From NCBI RefSeq assembly GCF_001938565.1, contig NZ_MSYM01000018.1:1-64000 (forward strand): a stretch of 64,000 nucleotides of DNA, written 5' to 3'. The translations under genes and the position numbers were made by a program. Below the pieces are notes generated by a model. It had not been told where the DNA came from. It searched no databases and was given only the letters and a program-made list of their open reading frames with translations. Source of the stretch: Rhodoferax antarcticus ANT.BR. GTDB lineage: Bacteria; Pseudomonadota; Gammaproteobacteria; Burkholderiales; Burkholderiaceae_C. Positions 34,089 through 47,200 of this stretch are shown here, in pieces. Numbering within the stretch: the first letter of the stretch is position 1; every line of letters starts with the position of its first letter.

Positions 34089-35225
34089 ATGCCTGATACC
34101 GAAGTCTTCATTCAACAAGCCCTGGCGCAAGCAGCGCAAAGCTTGCTGCTCACCTCCCCCAACCCGCACGTAGGCTGTGTCATCACCAGCCCTGACGGTA
34201 ATCTGTTGGGCCAAGGCCACACCCAGCCAGTCGGCGGCCCGCACGCCGAGATCATGGCTCTGCGCGATGCCGCCGCCATCGGCCATGATGTCCGCGGAGC
34301 CACCGCCTACGTCACCCTGGAGCCCTGCGCGCACCAAGGCCGCACTGGCCCGTGCTGCGACGCACTGATTGCTGCAGGCATCAAAAAGGTGGTCGCCACC
34401 AACACCGACCCCAACCCGCTGGTGGCCGGTCAGGGCTTTGCGCGCATGCGGGCGGCGGGCATTGAGGTGCTGGTGTTGCCCCCTGATGACCCGCTGGCGA
34501 TGGCATCGCGCGAGCTCAACATCGGTTTTTTCAGCCGCATGATCCGCAAAACGCCCTGGGTGCGCATGAAGATGGCCGCCTCGCTGGACGGTAAAACGGC
34601 ATTGCCAAACGGCGTCAGCCAATGGATTACCTCGCCACAAGCCCGCGCCGATGGTCACGCCTGGCGCGCCCGCGCCTGCGCTGTGCTGACCGGCATGGGT
34701 ACCGTGCTGGCCGACAACCCCAAGCTCGACGTGCGGCTGGTGGACACACCGCGCCAGCCCGCAGTGGTGGTGGTTGACAGCCGCCTTGAAACTCCGCTTG
34801 ATGCTAATCTTTTCATAGCTGGTCGCGCTTGCTACATCTACGCTGCAGTGCCAAATGACATCAAAAAGCAGGCACTCGAAGCGCGTGGCGCCACGGTGGT
34901 TTACCTGCCTGGCGCACAGGCCAATGGCACGCCCACCGGCAAGGTTGATCTGGCGGCCATGCTGCAAGACATGGCCAAGCGCGAAATCAACGAGTTGCAC
35001 ACAGAAGCGGGTGAAAAGCTCAATGGCGCCCTGATTCGCGCCGGGCTGGTGGATGAATTTTTGGTGTACCTGGCGCCCAAGCTCATTGGTCAGGGGCGTG
35101 GCATGGCGGATTTGGGGGCGCTCACCGACCTGTCGCAAGCCGTGCCGCTGACGTTTGTATCCACCGAATTGGTCGGCCCGGACCTGCGCCTTCTGGCCAG
35201 AATTCCGGGACGAGACAGTTTTTAA
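34089..35225 (+). CDS. ribD: Bifunctional riboflavin deaminase/reductase
   Basis: Carries out the second and third steps of riboflavin synthesis: deamination of the pyrimidine and NADPH reduction of the ribosyl chain. The zinc deaminase domain (about 1-145) has PHAEIMAL and PCAHQGRTGPCCDAL. The reductase domain (about 146-370) has VRMKMAASLDGKTAL and ELHTEAGEKLNGALI. Its 378 residues are complete. A degraded copy lies at 31563-32362. The partial repeat at 34801-34846 is in frame here. It starts the rib cluster; no FMN riboswitch was seen. Confidence 0.96.
   Translation: MPDTEVFIQQALAQAAQSLLLTSPNPHVGCVITSPDGNLLGQGHTQPVGGPHAEIMALRDAAAIGHDVRGATAYVTLEPCAHQGRTGPCCDALIAAGIKKVVATNTDPNPLVAGQGFARMRAAGIEVLVLPPDDPLAMASRELNIGFFSRMIRKTPWVRMKMAASLDGKTALPNGVSQWITSPQARADGHAWRARACAVLTGMGTVLADNPKLDVRLVDTPRQPAVVVVDSRLETPLDANLFIAGRACYIYAAVPNDIKKQALEARGATVVYLPGAQANGTPTGKVDLAAMLQDMAKREINELHTEAGEKLNGALIRAGLVDEFLVYLAPKLIGQGRGMADLGALTDLSQAVPLTFVSTELVGPDLRLLARIPGRDSF
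34801..34846 (+). repeat. Partial dispersed repeat inside ribD
   Basis: TTCATAGCTGGTCGCGCTTG matches the left half of the repeat and is read in the same phase as the trmB copy (ATA GCT ... GC GCT). The right half is missing, so this could also be chance. Confidence 0.35.
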
Positions 35226-35282
35226 CCAGGTGTTTGCACAGGCGCCCGAAGCGGGCGCGCCATTCCCTGCGAAAATACGCCG

Positions 35283-35915
35283 ATGTTTACAGGCATCATC
35301 ACCGGCATCGGCCACATCATTTCCGCTCAACCCTTGGGCGATTCAGTCACTTATGGCAAGCGCCTGACCATCGAGCCACCCACGGGCTACCTAGACGACG
35401 TGGTTTTGGGCGACAGCATTGCACTCAACGGCGCCTGCATGACCGTGACCTCGTTGGAGCGAGCGCAGCAGCAGTTCACCGTCGACATTTCTGCAGAGTC
35501 GCTCAACAAGACCGCAGGTTTGGACAGCATGGGCGCGATCAACCTTGAAAAAGCCCTTCGCGCCAATGACCGGCTGGGCGGGCACATGGTGTCTGGCCAT
35601 GTAGATGGCGTGGGTGAGGTCACGCGGTTTGAGCAGGTCAGTGAAAGCTGGCTGCTGCAGGTGTTGGCACCTACCGCTCTGGCGAAATACCTGGCCTACA
35701 AGGGCTCCATCACCGTCAACGGCGTGAGCCTCACCGTCAACAGTGTTCAGGACCTTCCCGAAGGCTGCCTGGTGAGCATCAACCTGATTCCCCACACCAT
35801 TGAAAACACCGCACTGGGCACCTTGCGCAGCGGCTCCACGGTGAATTTGGAGATTGATCTGATTGCCCGCTATGTTGAGCGCATGCTCGACCCCGGCCTT
35901 CAGCCAGTCACATGA
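35283..35915 (+). CDS. ribE: Riboflavin synthase, alpha chain
   Basis: Dismutates two 6,7-dimethyl-8-ribityllumazines to riboflavin. The two tandem lumazine-binding repeats are visible: [12 protein letters not shown] with [15 protein letters not shown] in the first, and [18 protein letters not shown] with [13 protein letters not shown] in the second. Its 210 residues are the normal length. It lies between ribD and ribB in a same-strand cluster. Confidence 0.96.
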   Translation: MFTGIITGIGHIISAQPLGDSVTYGKRLTIEPPTGYLDDVVLGDSIALNGACMTVTSLERAQQQFTVDISAESLNKTAGLDSMGAINLEKALRANDRLGGHMVSGHVDGVGEVTRFEQVSESWLLQVLAPTALAKYLAYKGSITVNGVSLTVNSVQDLPEGCLVSINLIPHTIENTALGTLRSGSTVNLEIDLIARYVERMLDPGLQPVT

Positions 35916-35957
35916 GCCACGCTACACCTTATTACTGCCTGCACTATCCCCAAACAC

Positions 35958-37076
35958 ATGACTACTGCACTGCAACCCGTTGCCATCTCCCCAGTTGAAG
36001 ACATCGTCGCCGACATTGCGGCTGGCCGCATGGTGATTCTGGTCGATGAAGAAGACCGCGAAAACGAGGGCGACCTGATCATGGCCGCTGACCACGTCAC
36101 GCCGGAAGCCGTGAATTTCATGGCCCGCTTTGGCCGTGGCTTGATCTGTCTGACGCTGACCAAAGAACGCTGCGAGCGGCTTCAATTGCCCCCCATGGCG
36201 GCCCGCAATGCCGACAAAAAAAACACGGCGTTCACCGTGTCCATCGAGGCTGCCGAAGGCGTCACCACCGGCATTTCTGCCGCTGACCGCGCCCGCACCG
36301 TGCGCGCCGCCGTAGCCACAAACGCCCAGCCTGAAGACCTGGTGCAGCCTGGCCATATCTTTCCGCTGCAGGCGGTAGAAGGCGGCGTGCTGATTCGCGC
36401 GGGCCATACCGAGGCGGGTTGTGATCTGGCTGCCATGGCCGGTTGCTCGCCTGCCGCCATGATTTGCGAGATCATGAAAGACGACGGCACCATGGCGCGG
36501 CTGCCCGATTTGCAGCTGTTTGCCGCCGAACACGGCCTGAAAATTGGCACCATTGCCGACATGATTCACCACCGAAGTCGCATGGAGTCACTGGTGGAGC
36601 ACATCGGGCAGCGCCCTTTCAACACCGCTTTTGGTCAGTTCACCGCCCATGCCTTCAAAGACAAAACTGCCCACGGCGTGCACCTGGCGCTGGTCATGGG
36701 CGAATGGGCGGTTGACGAAGCCGTGCTGGCCCGCGTGCATGAGCCATTGTCTGTGTTGGATGCACTTGAAAAAGGCCGCACCATGCACTCCTGGAGCCTG
36801 GAAGCCGCCCTGACCCGTGTTGCCGCCGAGGGCAAGGGTGTGGTGGTTTTCCTCAACTGCGGCGAAAGCAGTGCGCAATTGCTGGCGCAGTTTGAAGGCA
36901 CCGCCAAGGCCAGCCACGGCCCCGAGCGTGGCCGCCTGGACCTGCGCACCTATGGCGTGGGCGCACAAATTTTGCGCGAATGTGGCGTGCACAAAATGAA
37001 ACTACTGGGCAACCCCCGGCGCATGCCCAGCATGACCGGCTACGGTCTTGAAATTGTCGGCTACGTCACGCCCTAA
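35958..37076 (+). CDS. ribB: DHBP synthase with degenerate GTP cyclohydrolase II domain (RibB-X type)
   Basis: The N-terminal half (about 1-205) is a complete 3,4-dihydroxy-2-butanone-4-phosphate synthase with [29 protein letters not shown] and [10 protein letters not shown]. The C-terminal half looks like RibA but lacks the zinc cysteines and the RVHSECLTGD-type motif; the region reads [20 protein letters not shown]. From memory, hybrids of this kind (RibBX) in other proteobacteria lack cyclohydrolase activity, so a separate ribA is expected elsewhere. It is placed between ribE and ribH. Confidence 0.92.
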   Translation: MTTALQPVAISPVEDIVADIAAGRMVILVDEEDRENEGDLIMAADHVTPEAVNFMARFGRGLICLTLTKERCERLQLPPMAARNADKKNTAFTVSIEAAEGVTTGISAADRARTVRAAVATNAQPEDLVQPGHIFPLQAVEGGVLIRAGHTEAGCDLAAMAGCSPAAMICEIMKDDGTMARLPDLQLFAAEHGLKIGTIADMIHHRSRMESLVEHIGQRPFNTAFGQFTAHAFKDKTAHGVHLALVMGEWAVDEAVLARVHEPLSVLDALEKGRTMHSWSLEAALTRVAAEGKGVVVFLNCGESSAQLLAQFEGTAKASHGPERGRLDLRTYGVGAQILRECGVHKMKLLGNPRRMPSMTGYGLEIVGYVTP

Positions 37077-37099
37077 CCCCAACAACCCATCCAAACACC

Positions 37100-37576
37100 A
37101 TGCTGATCGCAGAACAAGGCGCACTTGACGCCACCGACCCCCGCCTGAACGGCAAAAAGCTCACCATTGGCATCGTGCAAGCGCGTTTCAACACCGACAT
37201 CACCAACGCCTTGGCAGAGGCCTGCCGCACCGAACTGCTGGCCCTGGGCGTCGCCGAAACAAACATCACCCTGGTGCAAGTACCCGGCGCGCTAGAAGTG
37301 CCCGTTGCCCTGCAATCCCTGGCCGACAACCTGAAATACGACGCGCTGATTGCGCTGGGCTGCATCATCCGCGGCGAAACCTACCACTTTGAGCTGGTGG
37401 CCAACGAATCTGGCGCGGGCGTGAGCCGCGTTGGGCTGGACTACAAGGTGCCGATTGCCAACGCCATCCTGACTGTCGAAAACATCGCCCAAGCCGTGGC
37501 CCGCCAAACCGACAAAGGCCGTGACGCTGCACGCGCGGCCGTTGAGATGGCCAACCTGCTGGAAAGTATTGCATGA
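37100..37576 (+). CDS. ribH: 6,7-dimethyl-8-ribityllumazine synthase
   Basis: Condenses the RibD product with DHBP to form lumazine. Its 158 residues have the substrate segments [27 protein letters not shown] and [14 protein letters not shown] with the catalytic histidine. It starts 23 bp after ribB, and its end overlaps the nusB start (ATGA). Confidence 0.97.
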   Translation: MLIAEQGALDATDPRLNGKKLTIGIVQARFNTDITNALAEACRTELLALGVAETNITLVQVPGALEVPVALQSLADNLKYDALIALGCIIRGETYHFELVANESGAGVSRVGLDYKVPIANAILTVENIAQAVARQTDKGRDAARAAVEMANLLESIA

Positions 37577-38112
37577 GTGAATCAAGCCACCCCAGCCCCT
37601 CCAAACGCCCGCCGCGCCAACCCCGCAAGGGCCTGACCAGTACCGGCGTGCGCAAAGCGGCCAGCAAGTCTGAGCGTTCCCGCGCTCGTGAATTTGCACT
37701 GCAGGCGCTCTACCAAGTGCTGGTCGGCAAAAATCCGCTGGACGACGTGGACACCTTCACCCGTGACCTGGCCGGGTTTTCCAAAGCCGATGCAGTGCAT
37801 TTTGATGCGCTGCTGCACGGCTGTGCCGAACACGCAGCCGAGCTGGATACGCAAATTCAGCCGGCGCTGGACCGCCCTTTGAGCGAAATCTCGCCGGTGG
37901 AACACGCCTGCATGTGGATTGGTGTGTATGAATTTGCCCACTGCCCGGATGTGCCTTGGCGCGTGGTGCTGAACGAATGCATCGAGCTGGCCAAGGAGTT
38001 TGGCGGCACCGACGGCCACAAGTATGTGAACGCCGTGCTCAACGTCCTGGCCCGCCAGCTGCGTGAGACAGAAGTGAACGCCGACCGACCCTCGGGCCGC
38101 GCCTCTGCTTGA
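37573..38112 (+). CDS. nusB: Transcription antitermination protein NusB
   Basis: RNA-binding antitermination factor for rRNA operons, partner of NusE. It is an all-helical protein of 179 residues with a Lys/Arg/Pro-rich N-terminal extension of about 35 residues. The core begins at [17 protein letters not shown] and ends with [20 protein letters not shown]. It overlaps ribH by 4 bp, the usual ribH-nusB pairing. Confidence 0.96.
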   Translation: MSESSHPSPSKRPPRQPRKGLTSTGVRKAASKSERSRAREFALQALYQVLVGKNPLDDVDTFTRDLAGFSKADAVHFDALLHGCAEHAAELDTQIQPALDRPLSEISPVEHACMWIGVYEFAHCPDVPWRVVLNECIELAKEFGGTDGHKYVNAVLNVLARQLRETEVNADRPSGRASA

Positions 38113-38114
38113 CC

Positions 38115-39299
38115 ATGAAGGTGTCTGAGCGCGCCCAGCGCATTGAGCCGTTTTACGTGATGGAAGTCGCCAAAGCTGCACAGGCTTTGGCAGCCGGTGC
38201 AGCAGATTCTGGCAAGCCGATGATCTTTTTGAACATTGGTGAGCCTGATTTCACCGCGCCGCCGCTGGTGCAAGAGGCCGCGGCCAAAGCCATCCGCGAC
38301 GGTTTGACGCAATACACACCGGCCACCGGTCTGCCTGAACTGCGCGAGCGCATCAGCCAGTGGTACCTGCAGCGCTTTGGCGTGGCAGTGCCTGCCAGCC
38401 GCATTGTGGTGACCGCCGGGGCCTCGGCCGCGCTGCAACTGGCTTGTCTGGCGCTGATCGACCCGGGCGATGAGGTGCTGATGCCTGACCCCAGCTACCC
38501 TTGCAACCGGCACTTTGTGAGCGCTGCCGGGGGCAATGCGGTGCTGATCCCCACCACCGCTGCGGAGCGCTTTCAGCTCAGCGCCGACAAAGTCGCTGCC
38601 GCCTGGAACCAAAAGACACGCGGCGTGCTGCTGGCCTCCCCCTCGAATCCCACTGGCACCTCTATATCGCTATCAGAAATGAAGCGTATTCATGAGGTAG
38701 TACAAGGGCTGGGAGGCATTTCTATCATTGATGAGATCTACCTGGGCCTGAGCCATGAGGCCGAGTTTGGCCAGACGGCTCTGGCGCTGGGTGACGACAT
38801 CATCAGCATCAACAGCTTTTCCAAATACTTCAGCATGACCGGCTGGCGCCTGGGCTGGCTGGTGGTGCCCGAAGCGCTGGTATCGGTGATCGAGCGGCTG
38901 GCGCAAAACCTGTTCATCTGCCCCAGCACCATTGCACAACATGCCGCGATGGCATGCTTTGAGGCCGAGAGCCTAGCCGAATACGAGCGCCGCCGTGCCG
39001 AGTTCAAGGCCCGGCGCGACTACTTCATCCCCGCCCTTAACGCCCTGGGGCTAAGCGTGCCAGTGATGCCCGACGGTGCGTTTTACGCCTGGGCCAACTG
39101 CGAGGCCGCGTGCGACAAGCTGGGCGTGCAAGGCAGCTGGGATTTGGCTTTTGCGCTGATGAACCGCGCCCATGTAGCGGTCACGCCCGGGCGTGACTTC
39201 GGCCATGCCGACACCGGGCACTTCATCCGCTTGTCAACCGCCAATTCAATGGCGCAACTGCAAGAGGCGGTCAGCCGACTCACCATGCTGCTGGCATGA
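38115..39299 (+). CDS. PLP-dependent class I/II aminotransferase
   Basis: Cytoplasmic aminotransferase, substrate not certain. Its 394 residues include NIGEPDFTAPP, the SNPTGT segment (SPSNPTGTSIS), IIDEIYLGL, the PLP lysine in SFSKYFSMTGWRLGW near 240, and a C-terminal FIRLSTANS arginine. ATG at 38115 is preferred to an upstream TTG that overlaps nusB. Its stop overlaps the ybgC start. Confidence 0.92.
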   Translation: MKVSERAQRIEPFYVMEVAKAAQALAAGAADSGKPMIFLNIGEPDFTAPPLVQEAAAKAIRDGLTQYTPATGLPELRERISQWYLQRFGVAVPASRIVVTAGASAALQLACLALIDPGDEVLMPDPSYPCNRHFVSAAGGNAVLIPTTAAERFQLSADKVAAAWNQKTRGVLLASPSNPTGTSISLSEMKRIHEVVQGLGGISIIDEIYLGLSHEAEFGQTALALGDDIISINSFSKYFSMTGWRLGWLVVPEALVSVIERLAQNLFICPSTIAQHAAMACFEAESLAEYERRRAEFKARRDYFIPALNALGLSVPVMPDGAFYAWANCEAACDKLGVQGSWDLAFALMNRAHVAVTPGRDFGHADTGHFIRLSTANSMAQLQEAVSRLTMLLA

Positions 39300-39736
39300 C
39301 GCGCACCACTGCCACCCAGCCAGGCACTGATCGGCCATCGTTTAGCTGGCCGTTGCGCGTGTACTGGGAAGACACCGACGCGGGTGGCATCGTCTACTAC
39401 GCCAATTACCTGAAGTTTTGCGAACGGGCCCGCACCGAGTGGTTGCGTGCCTGCGGCATCCACCAACAAGCCTTGAAGCTGGAAACCGGCGGCATGTTTG
39501 TGGTGGGTGAAGCGCATGTGCGCTACCTGAAAAGTGCCCGGCTCGACGATGAACTTTTGGTGACCACCGCGCTCACAGAACCGGGTCGGGCGTCCATGAC
39601 CATCCAGCAGCAGGTGCTACGCCAAACCGACAGCGAGCCGGTGCTGCTGTGCCAAGCCACCATCCGCGCCAGCTGGGTCAACGCCCAGGGCAAACCCACC
39701 CGAATTCCCCAAGTTATCCTGGACCAACTGTTATGA
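39296..39736 (+). CDS. ybgC: Tol-Pal-associated acyl-CoA thioesterase
   Basis: Hotdog-fold thioesterase of 146 residues. The catalytic Asp is in VYWEDTDAGGIVYYANYLKF, the classic YbgC signature. It starts in the aminotransferase stop (ATGA), and its own TGA overlaps the tolQ ATG. The ybgC-tolQ-tolR-tolA order is the normal start of a tol-pal operon. Confidence 0.95.
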   Translation: MTRTTATQPGTDRPSFSWPLRVYWEDTDAGGIVYYANYLKFCERARTEWLRACGIHQQALKLETGGMFVVGEAHVRYLKSARLDDELLVTTALTEPGRASMTIQQQVLRQTDSEPVLLCQATIRASWVNAQGKPTRIPQVILDQLL

Positions 39737-40425
39737 ACCAAGACCTTTCCATCCTCACCATGGTGCTCAATGCCAGCCTGGTGGTGCAACTCGTGATGGT
39801 GCTGCTGATGGGGATTTCGATCGCCAGCTGGGCAGCCATCTTTCGCAAACTGTTTTCGCTGGGCAAGGTCAAGGGCCTGAACGACAGCTTTGAGCGCGAG
39901 TTTTGGTCAGGCAGCAGTTTGAACGACCTGTATGCCGGAGCGGCCAAAAACGCCAAAACCTCCGGCCCGATGGAGCGCATTTTTGCCAGCGGCATGCGTG
40001 AGTACCAAAAACTGCGCGAAAAACGCATTGCCGACCCCGGCACCCTGATGGACGGTGCCCGGCGTGCCATGCGCGCCAGCTTTCAACGTGAGATGGACGT
40101 GATCGAAACCCATCTGTCGTTTCTGGCCTCGGTAGGCTCTGTGTCGCCGTATGTGGGCCTGTTTGGCACCGTCTGGGGCATCATGCACTCGTTCATTGGC
40201 CTTGCTGCCTTGACCCAGGTGACCCTGGCCACAGTGGCGCCCGGCATTGCCGAAGCGCTGGTGGCCACCGCCATTGGCCTGTTTGCCGCCATTCCGGCGG
40301 TGGTGGCCTACAACCGCTTTGCACGCGACATTGACCGCATCTCCATCCGGCTGGAGACCTTCATCGAAGAGTTCTCCAACATCCTGCAGCGCAACGTTGG
40401 CGCCCAATCTGCCTCCGGGCATTAA
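39733..40425 (+). CDS. tolQ: Tol-Pal system proton channel subunit TolQ
   Basis: Inner-membrane MotA/ExbB-family protein that, with TolR, turns the proton motive force into TolA movement for outer-membrane constriction. Its 230 residues include three membrane segments (about 16-38, 138-160, 172-195) and GLFGTVWGIMHSFIGL plus ATAIGLFAAIPAVVAYN. The start MNQDLSILTM overlaps the ybgC stop. Confidence 0.96.
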   Translation: MNQDLSILTMVLNASLVVQLVMVLLMGISIASWAAIFRKLFSLGKVKGLNDSFEREFWSGSSLNDLYAGAAKNAKTSGPMERIFASGMREYQKLREKRIADPGTLMDGARRAMRASFQREMDVIETHLSFLASVGSVSPYVGLFGTVWGIMHSFIGLAALTQVTLATVAPGIAEALVATAIGLFAAIPAVVAYNRFARDIDRISIRLETFIEEFSNILQRNVGAQSASGH

Positions 40426-40440
40426 CCAGGAGCCAACAAC

Positions 40441-40860
<420 letters not shown>

Positions 40861-40870
40861 TCAACAGGAC

Positions 40871-41833
40871 ATGCACGCCCACACCGACCGCCTTGAATTC
40901 GCACCGCCAGGCACCCCTGGCCGGGTGCGCGCGGTGATTCTGGCGCTGCTGGTTCACGGCCTGCTGCTGGCGGCCCTGGCCTGGGGCGTGCGCTGGACCC
41001 GAGACACGCAGATTTTGAGCGCAGAGGCCGAGCTTTGGTCTGCCCTGCCACAAGAAGCCGCGCCCCGAGCCATTGAGCCACCGCCCCAACCTACAGTCCC
41101 GCCACCGCAACCGACACCACCACCGCCCAAGCCAGTGCCGGTAGTGGAACCCCCTGCCCCGCTGCCCAAAGTGGACATTGCACTGGAGCAGGAAAAACGT
41201 CGCTTGCAAAAAGAGCAGGCTCGGCTGGAAGAACTCAAGCAGGAGAAACTGCGCCAGAAGCTGGCCAAAGAGCGCGAAGACAAACTGGAAAAGGCCAAGC
41301 TTGACAAATTGAAGCAAGACAAGCTCAAGCAAGAGCAGCTCAAGCAAGAGCAGCTCAAGCAGGAGAAACTCCAAGCCGCGCAAGACAAGCTAAAAGAAGA
41401 GCAAGCCACCAAGGCAAAGCAAGCCGCCCAGGACAAAAAGCAGACCGCGCTGGAGGCCAAACAACTCCAAGCCCAGCGCCAGAAAAACCTGCAACGCATG
41501 GCCGGGCTGGCGGGCGCCAGTGGTGCGGCTAATGCCACTGGCAGTGCAATGAAGTCGTCTGGGCCATCGGCCAGTTATGGTGGCCGTATCCGCGCGCGGG
41601 TCAAACCCAACATCGTATTTATCGATGACATTGCCGGCAACCCCACCGCCGAGGTGGAGGTGCGTGCCGCGCCTGACGGCACCATTGTGGGCCGCAAGAT
41701 CACCAAAAGCAGCGGCAACCAGGCCTGGGACGACGCGGTGATCCGCGCCATCGACAAGACCGAAGTACTGCCCCGCGACATCGACGGCAGCATGCCGTCA
41801 ACCCTGACCCTGATCTTCCGGCCCAAAGACTAG
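40871..41833 (+). CDS. tolA: Tol-Pal system energy transducer TolA
   Basis: Trans-periplasmic TolA of 320 residues. One N-terminal membrane segment (VRAVILALLVHGLLLAALAWG) is followed by a Pro-rich stretch (about 60-95) and a long Lys/Gln/Glu coiled region (about 105-215, with repeats of KLKQEQLKQEQL). The C-terminal TonB-like domain has EVEVRAAPDGTIVGRKITKSSGN. The start MHAHTDRLEF, 10 bp after tolR, is preferred to a longer frame inside tolR. tolB and pal do not follow; thiC is convergent. Confidence 0.93.
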   Translation: MHAHTDRLEFAPPGTPGRVRAVILALLVHGLLLAALAWGVRWTRDTQILSAEAELWSALPQEAAPRAIEPPPQPTVPPPQPTPPPPKPVPVVEPPAPLPKVDIALEQEKRRLQKEQARLEELKQEKLRQKLAKEREDKLEKAKLDKLKQDKLKQEQLKQEQLKQEKLQAAQDKLKEEQATKAKQAAQDKKQTALEAKQLQAQRQKNLQRMAGLAGASGAANATGSAMKSSGPSASYGGRIRARVKPNIVFIDDIAGNPTAEVEVRAAPDGTIVGRKITKSSGNQAWDDAVIRAIDKTEVLPRDIDGSMPSTLTLIFRPKD

Positions 41834-41834
41834 C

Positions 41835-43998
<2,164 letters not shown>

Positions 43999-44155
43999 AG
44001 CCAGACCAGTGTACCAATCTAGCATGCGCCAGCCGCCGGAGCGGCTCGGCAACGGCTGCTACGGCTGCTACAGCTGTCACGACTCGCTTGACCCGCTATG
44101 CCTGTGTTTGGGGCGTGGTTGCCGGGTGAACGCCTGAATGGCAATCGAAACAATT

Positions 44156-44222
44156 AACTACTAAATTAATAGCTACTAGCGCATTACCTACAAGGGCTAG
44201 ACGCCAATTTCATTCATAAACA
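44156..44222 (+). repeat. Dispersed repeat at the dnaE 3' end
   Basis: TTAATAGCTACTAGCGC, ACAAGGGCTAGACGCC and terminal TTCATAAAC. It contains the dnaE stop (44210-44212). The remaining sequence between it and the TPP riboswitch (44014-44155) shows only a short GGCTGCTAC direct repeat. Confidence 0.9.
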
Positions 44223-47200
44223 ATGTCTGCTGTGCCCGGTGCCGCTTGCGCCCACCAACTGGCCAGCGCGGCGTTTGTGGGGTAAAACTTGGCGCGCTCA
44301 CCCAACTGCAGTTCGACGCTGGCCGCACCCTCCTCGCCTTGGCAGGTTAACGCCATGCGCACCTGCAAGCCGCGCCACAGGTCGCCCTGCTCGGTCACCT
44401 CACGCTGCGCCGGGTAATCTTTGAGCAGGCGCGCCACATCTGGCGCTCTGGTGGGGGTGGCATGGGTTGGCGTCGCCAGGGTGGTCGCCGCACTGGCGGG
44501 GGCCACATCTGTCCCGGCACCGGTAGCATGCGCAGCATGCCCCAGCACCACCCGCAAATACTTACCAAAGCGGCAGCGCGCCTGCTCCAGGTCCCAAACC
44601 TGCGTCACCGTCAGCTGCATGCCGCCAGAGAAACGGTCTGGCTGCGCCTTGCCCATGACGATGATCAGTTCGTCGTCTTTCAGCAGGTTTTTATGCGCGT
44701 TGATCAGTGCTTCGTCGGCTCGCGCGTCGATCACGCCAGATTTATCGTCCAGCTTGAACAACCCCAGCTTGCCGCGCTGGCCGTTGATGATGCGAAAGTC
44801 GGTAACGATGCCCGCCAGCAATTGCGGCTCACGGGTGTCCAGCAGTTCAGCCACAGGCCGCTTGGCAAAGCGGCGCACCTCGTCAGCCACCTCGTCAAAC
44901 AAGTGGCCTGACAAATAAAAGCCCACCGCCGTCTTCTCATACGTCAGGCACTCTTTCACGCCCCAGGGCGTGGCCTGCACCAACTCGGGCTCCTGGGTGC
45001 TGGAGCCCACATCGTCGGCGCCGCCCATGTCAAACAGGCTGCACTGGTTGGCGTTGGCCAGGGTGGCGGCACCAAACTCAAACGCCAGGTCCACGCTGGC
45101 CAGCAGACTGGCGCGGTTGAGGTGGATCGCGTCAAACGCACCGGCCTTGATCAGCGCCTCCACCGTTCGCTTGTTGATGCGGCTGCGGTCGACCCGGGCG
45201 CAAAAGTCAAACAAGCTCTTGAACGGCCCACTCACATCACCCAGCGGCCCCACGCCGCGGCCCGTGCGTGCGGCAACAATGGCTTCGATGGCTTGGGCAC
45301 CGCTGCCCTTGACCGCCGCCAACCCATAGCGGATCACCGTGTCAGACACCGGCTCGAAACGGCTCACACCCCGGTTCACGTCAGGCGGCTCAAAGGTCAG
45401 GCCCATTTTGATGGCGTCTTCCAGCAACACTTTGAGCTTGTCGGTGTCGTCCATTTCCACCGTCATGTTGGCGCAGAAAAACTCGGCGGTGTAGTGCACC
45501 TTGAGCCAGGCGGTGTGGTACGCCAGCAATGAATACGCCGCAGCGTGGCTCTTGTTGAAGCCATAGCCGGCAAACTTCTCCATCAAGTCGAAGATGTCGT
45601 CGGCCTTGTCCTGGGTGATGGCGTTTTTGGCGGCACCATCACGGAAGATCTGCCGGTGCCGGGCCATCTCATCCGCGTCTTTTTTACCCATGGCGCGGCG
45701 CAGCATGTCGGCGCCACCCAATGAGTAGCCGCCCAGAATCTGCGCGGTCTGCATCACCTGCTCCTGGTAGACCATGATGCCGTAGGTCTCAGACAGCATG
45801 TTGGCCACCAGCGGGTGCGGGTACTCCACCACTTCGCGGCCGTGTTTGCGCGCCACAAAGCTCGGAATCAGGTCCATCGGGCCGGGGCGGTACAGCGCGT
45901 TCAGCGCAATCAGGTCTTCCAGCCGAGTCGGCTTGGCGTCACGCAGCATGCCTTGCATGCCGCGCGATTCAAACTGGAACACCGCCTCGGTCTTGCCGTC
46001 CTGAAACAGCCGGTAGGTGGCTTTATCGTCCAGCGGCAGGTTCTCAAAAGCAAAGTTTTCCTGCCCTGGATGGCGCTGGATGATGAATTTGCGGGCGATC
46101 TCCAAAATGGTCAGCGTCGCCAGGCCCAAAAAGTCGAACTTGACCAGGCCGACCGCCTCCACGTCGTTTTTGTCGTACTGACTCACCGCCGAGTCGCTGC
46201 CGGGCTGCTGGTACAGCGGGCAAAAATCGGTGAGCTTGCCCGGTGCAATCAATACGCCGCCAGCGTGCATGCCGATGTTGCGGGTCATGCCCTCCAACTT
46301 GCGCGCCAGCTCCAGGAGTGTGCGCACATCTTCCTCTTTGGCTTCACGCTCGGCCAGAATCGGCTCGGCCTCTGAGGCGTACACCAGTTTGTCGTCTTTT
46401 TTACGGTCGGGCGGCGGTTTTTGCAGGGTAACGGCCACGCCCGGCTTGTTCGGGATCAGTTTGCTGATGCCATCGCAAAAGGTGTAGCTCATGTCCAGCA
46501 CCCGACCCACGTCACGAATGGCAGCGCGCGCGGCCATGGTGCCAAAGGTGGCGATCTGGCTCACTGCGTCTTTGCCGTATTTGTCTTTCACATAGTCAAT
46601 CACCCGGTCGCGGTTGCCCTGGCAGAAGTCAATGTCAAAGTCGGGCATCGAAACCCGTTCCGGATTCAGGAAACGCTCAAACAGCAGGTTGTATTGCAAA
46701 GGGTCCAGGTCGGTAATCTTCAGCGCATAGGCCACCAAAGAACCCGCACCAGAACCGCGCCCCGGCCCCACCGGGCAGCCGTGGCTTTTGGCCCAGTTGA
46801 TGAAATCCCCCACGATCAAAAAGTAGCCGGGGAAACCCATCTTCAAAATGGTGCCCAGCTCAAACTCCAGGCGCTCCTGGTAGCGTGGCATCTCCGCCGC
46901 GCGCTTGGCGGGGTCGGGGTACAGATGCGCCATGCGCTCTTTCAAACCCTCTTGCGAAGCGTAACGAAAGTAGTCGTCGGCCTCCATCACCACGCCATCG
47001 ACTTGCGGAATCGGAAAATCGGGCAACTGCGGCTTGCCCAGCACCAGGCTCAGGTTGCAGCGCTGGGCAATCGCCACCGTGTTGGCCAGGCTGCTTGGCA
47101 CATCGGCAAACAGCTCGGCCATTTGCGCCGCGGTCTTAAAGTGCTGTTCGCGGGTAAAGCGGCGCACCCGGCGCGGGTTGGCCAGAATTTCACCCTCGGC

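Noticed and set aside
34000..35300. FMN riboswitch for the rib cluster
   Set aside because: I looked for the conserved FMN-element blocks before ribD and ribE and did not find them.
38660..38735. Possible repeat copy inside the aminotransferase (ACAAGGGCTGGGAGGC)
   Set aside because: The match is partial and read in a different phase from the other intragenic copies (CAA GGG CTG); the protein segment looks normal for the family.
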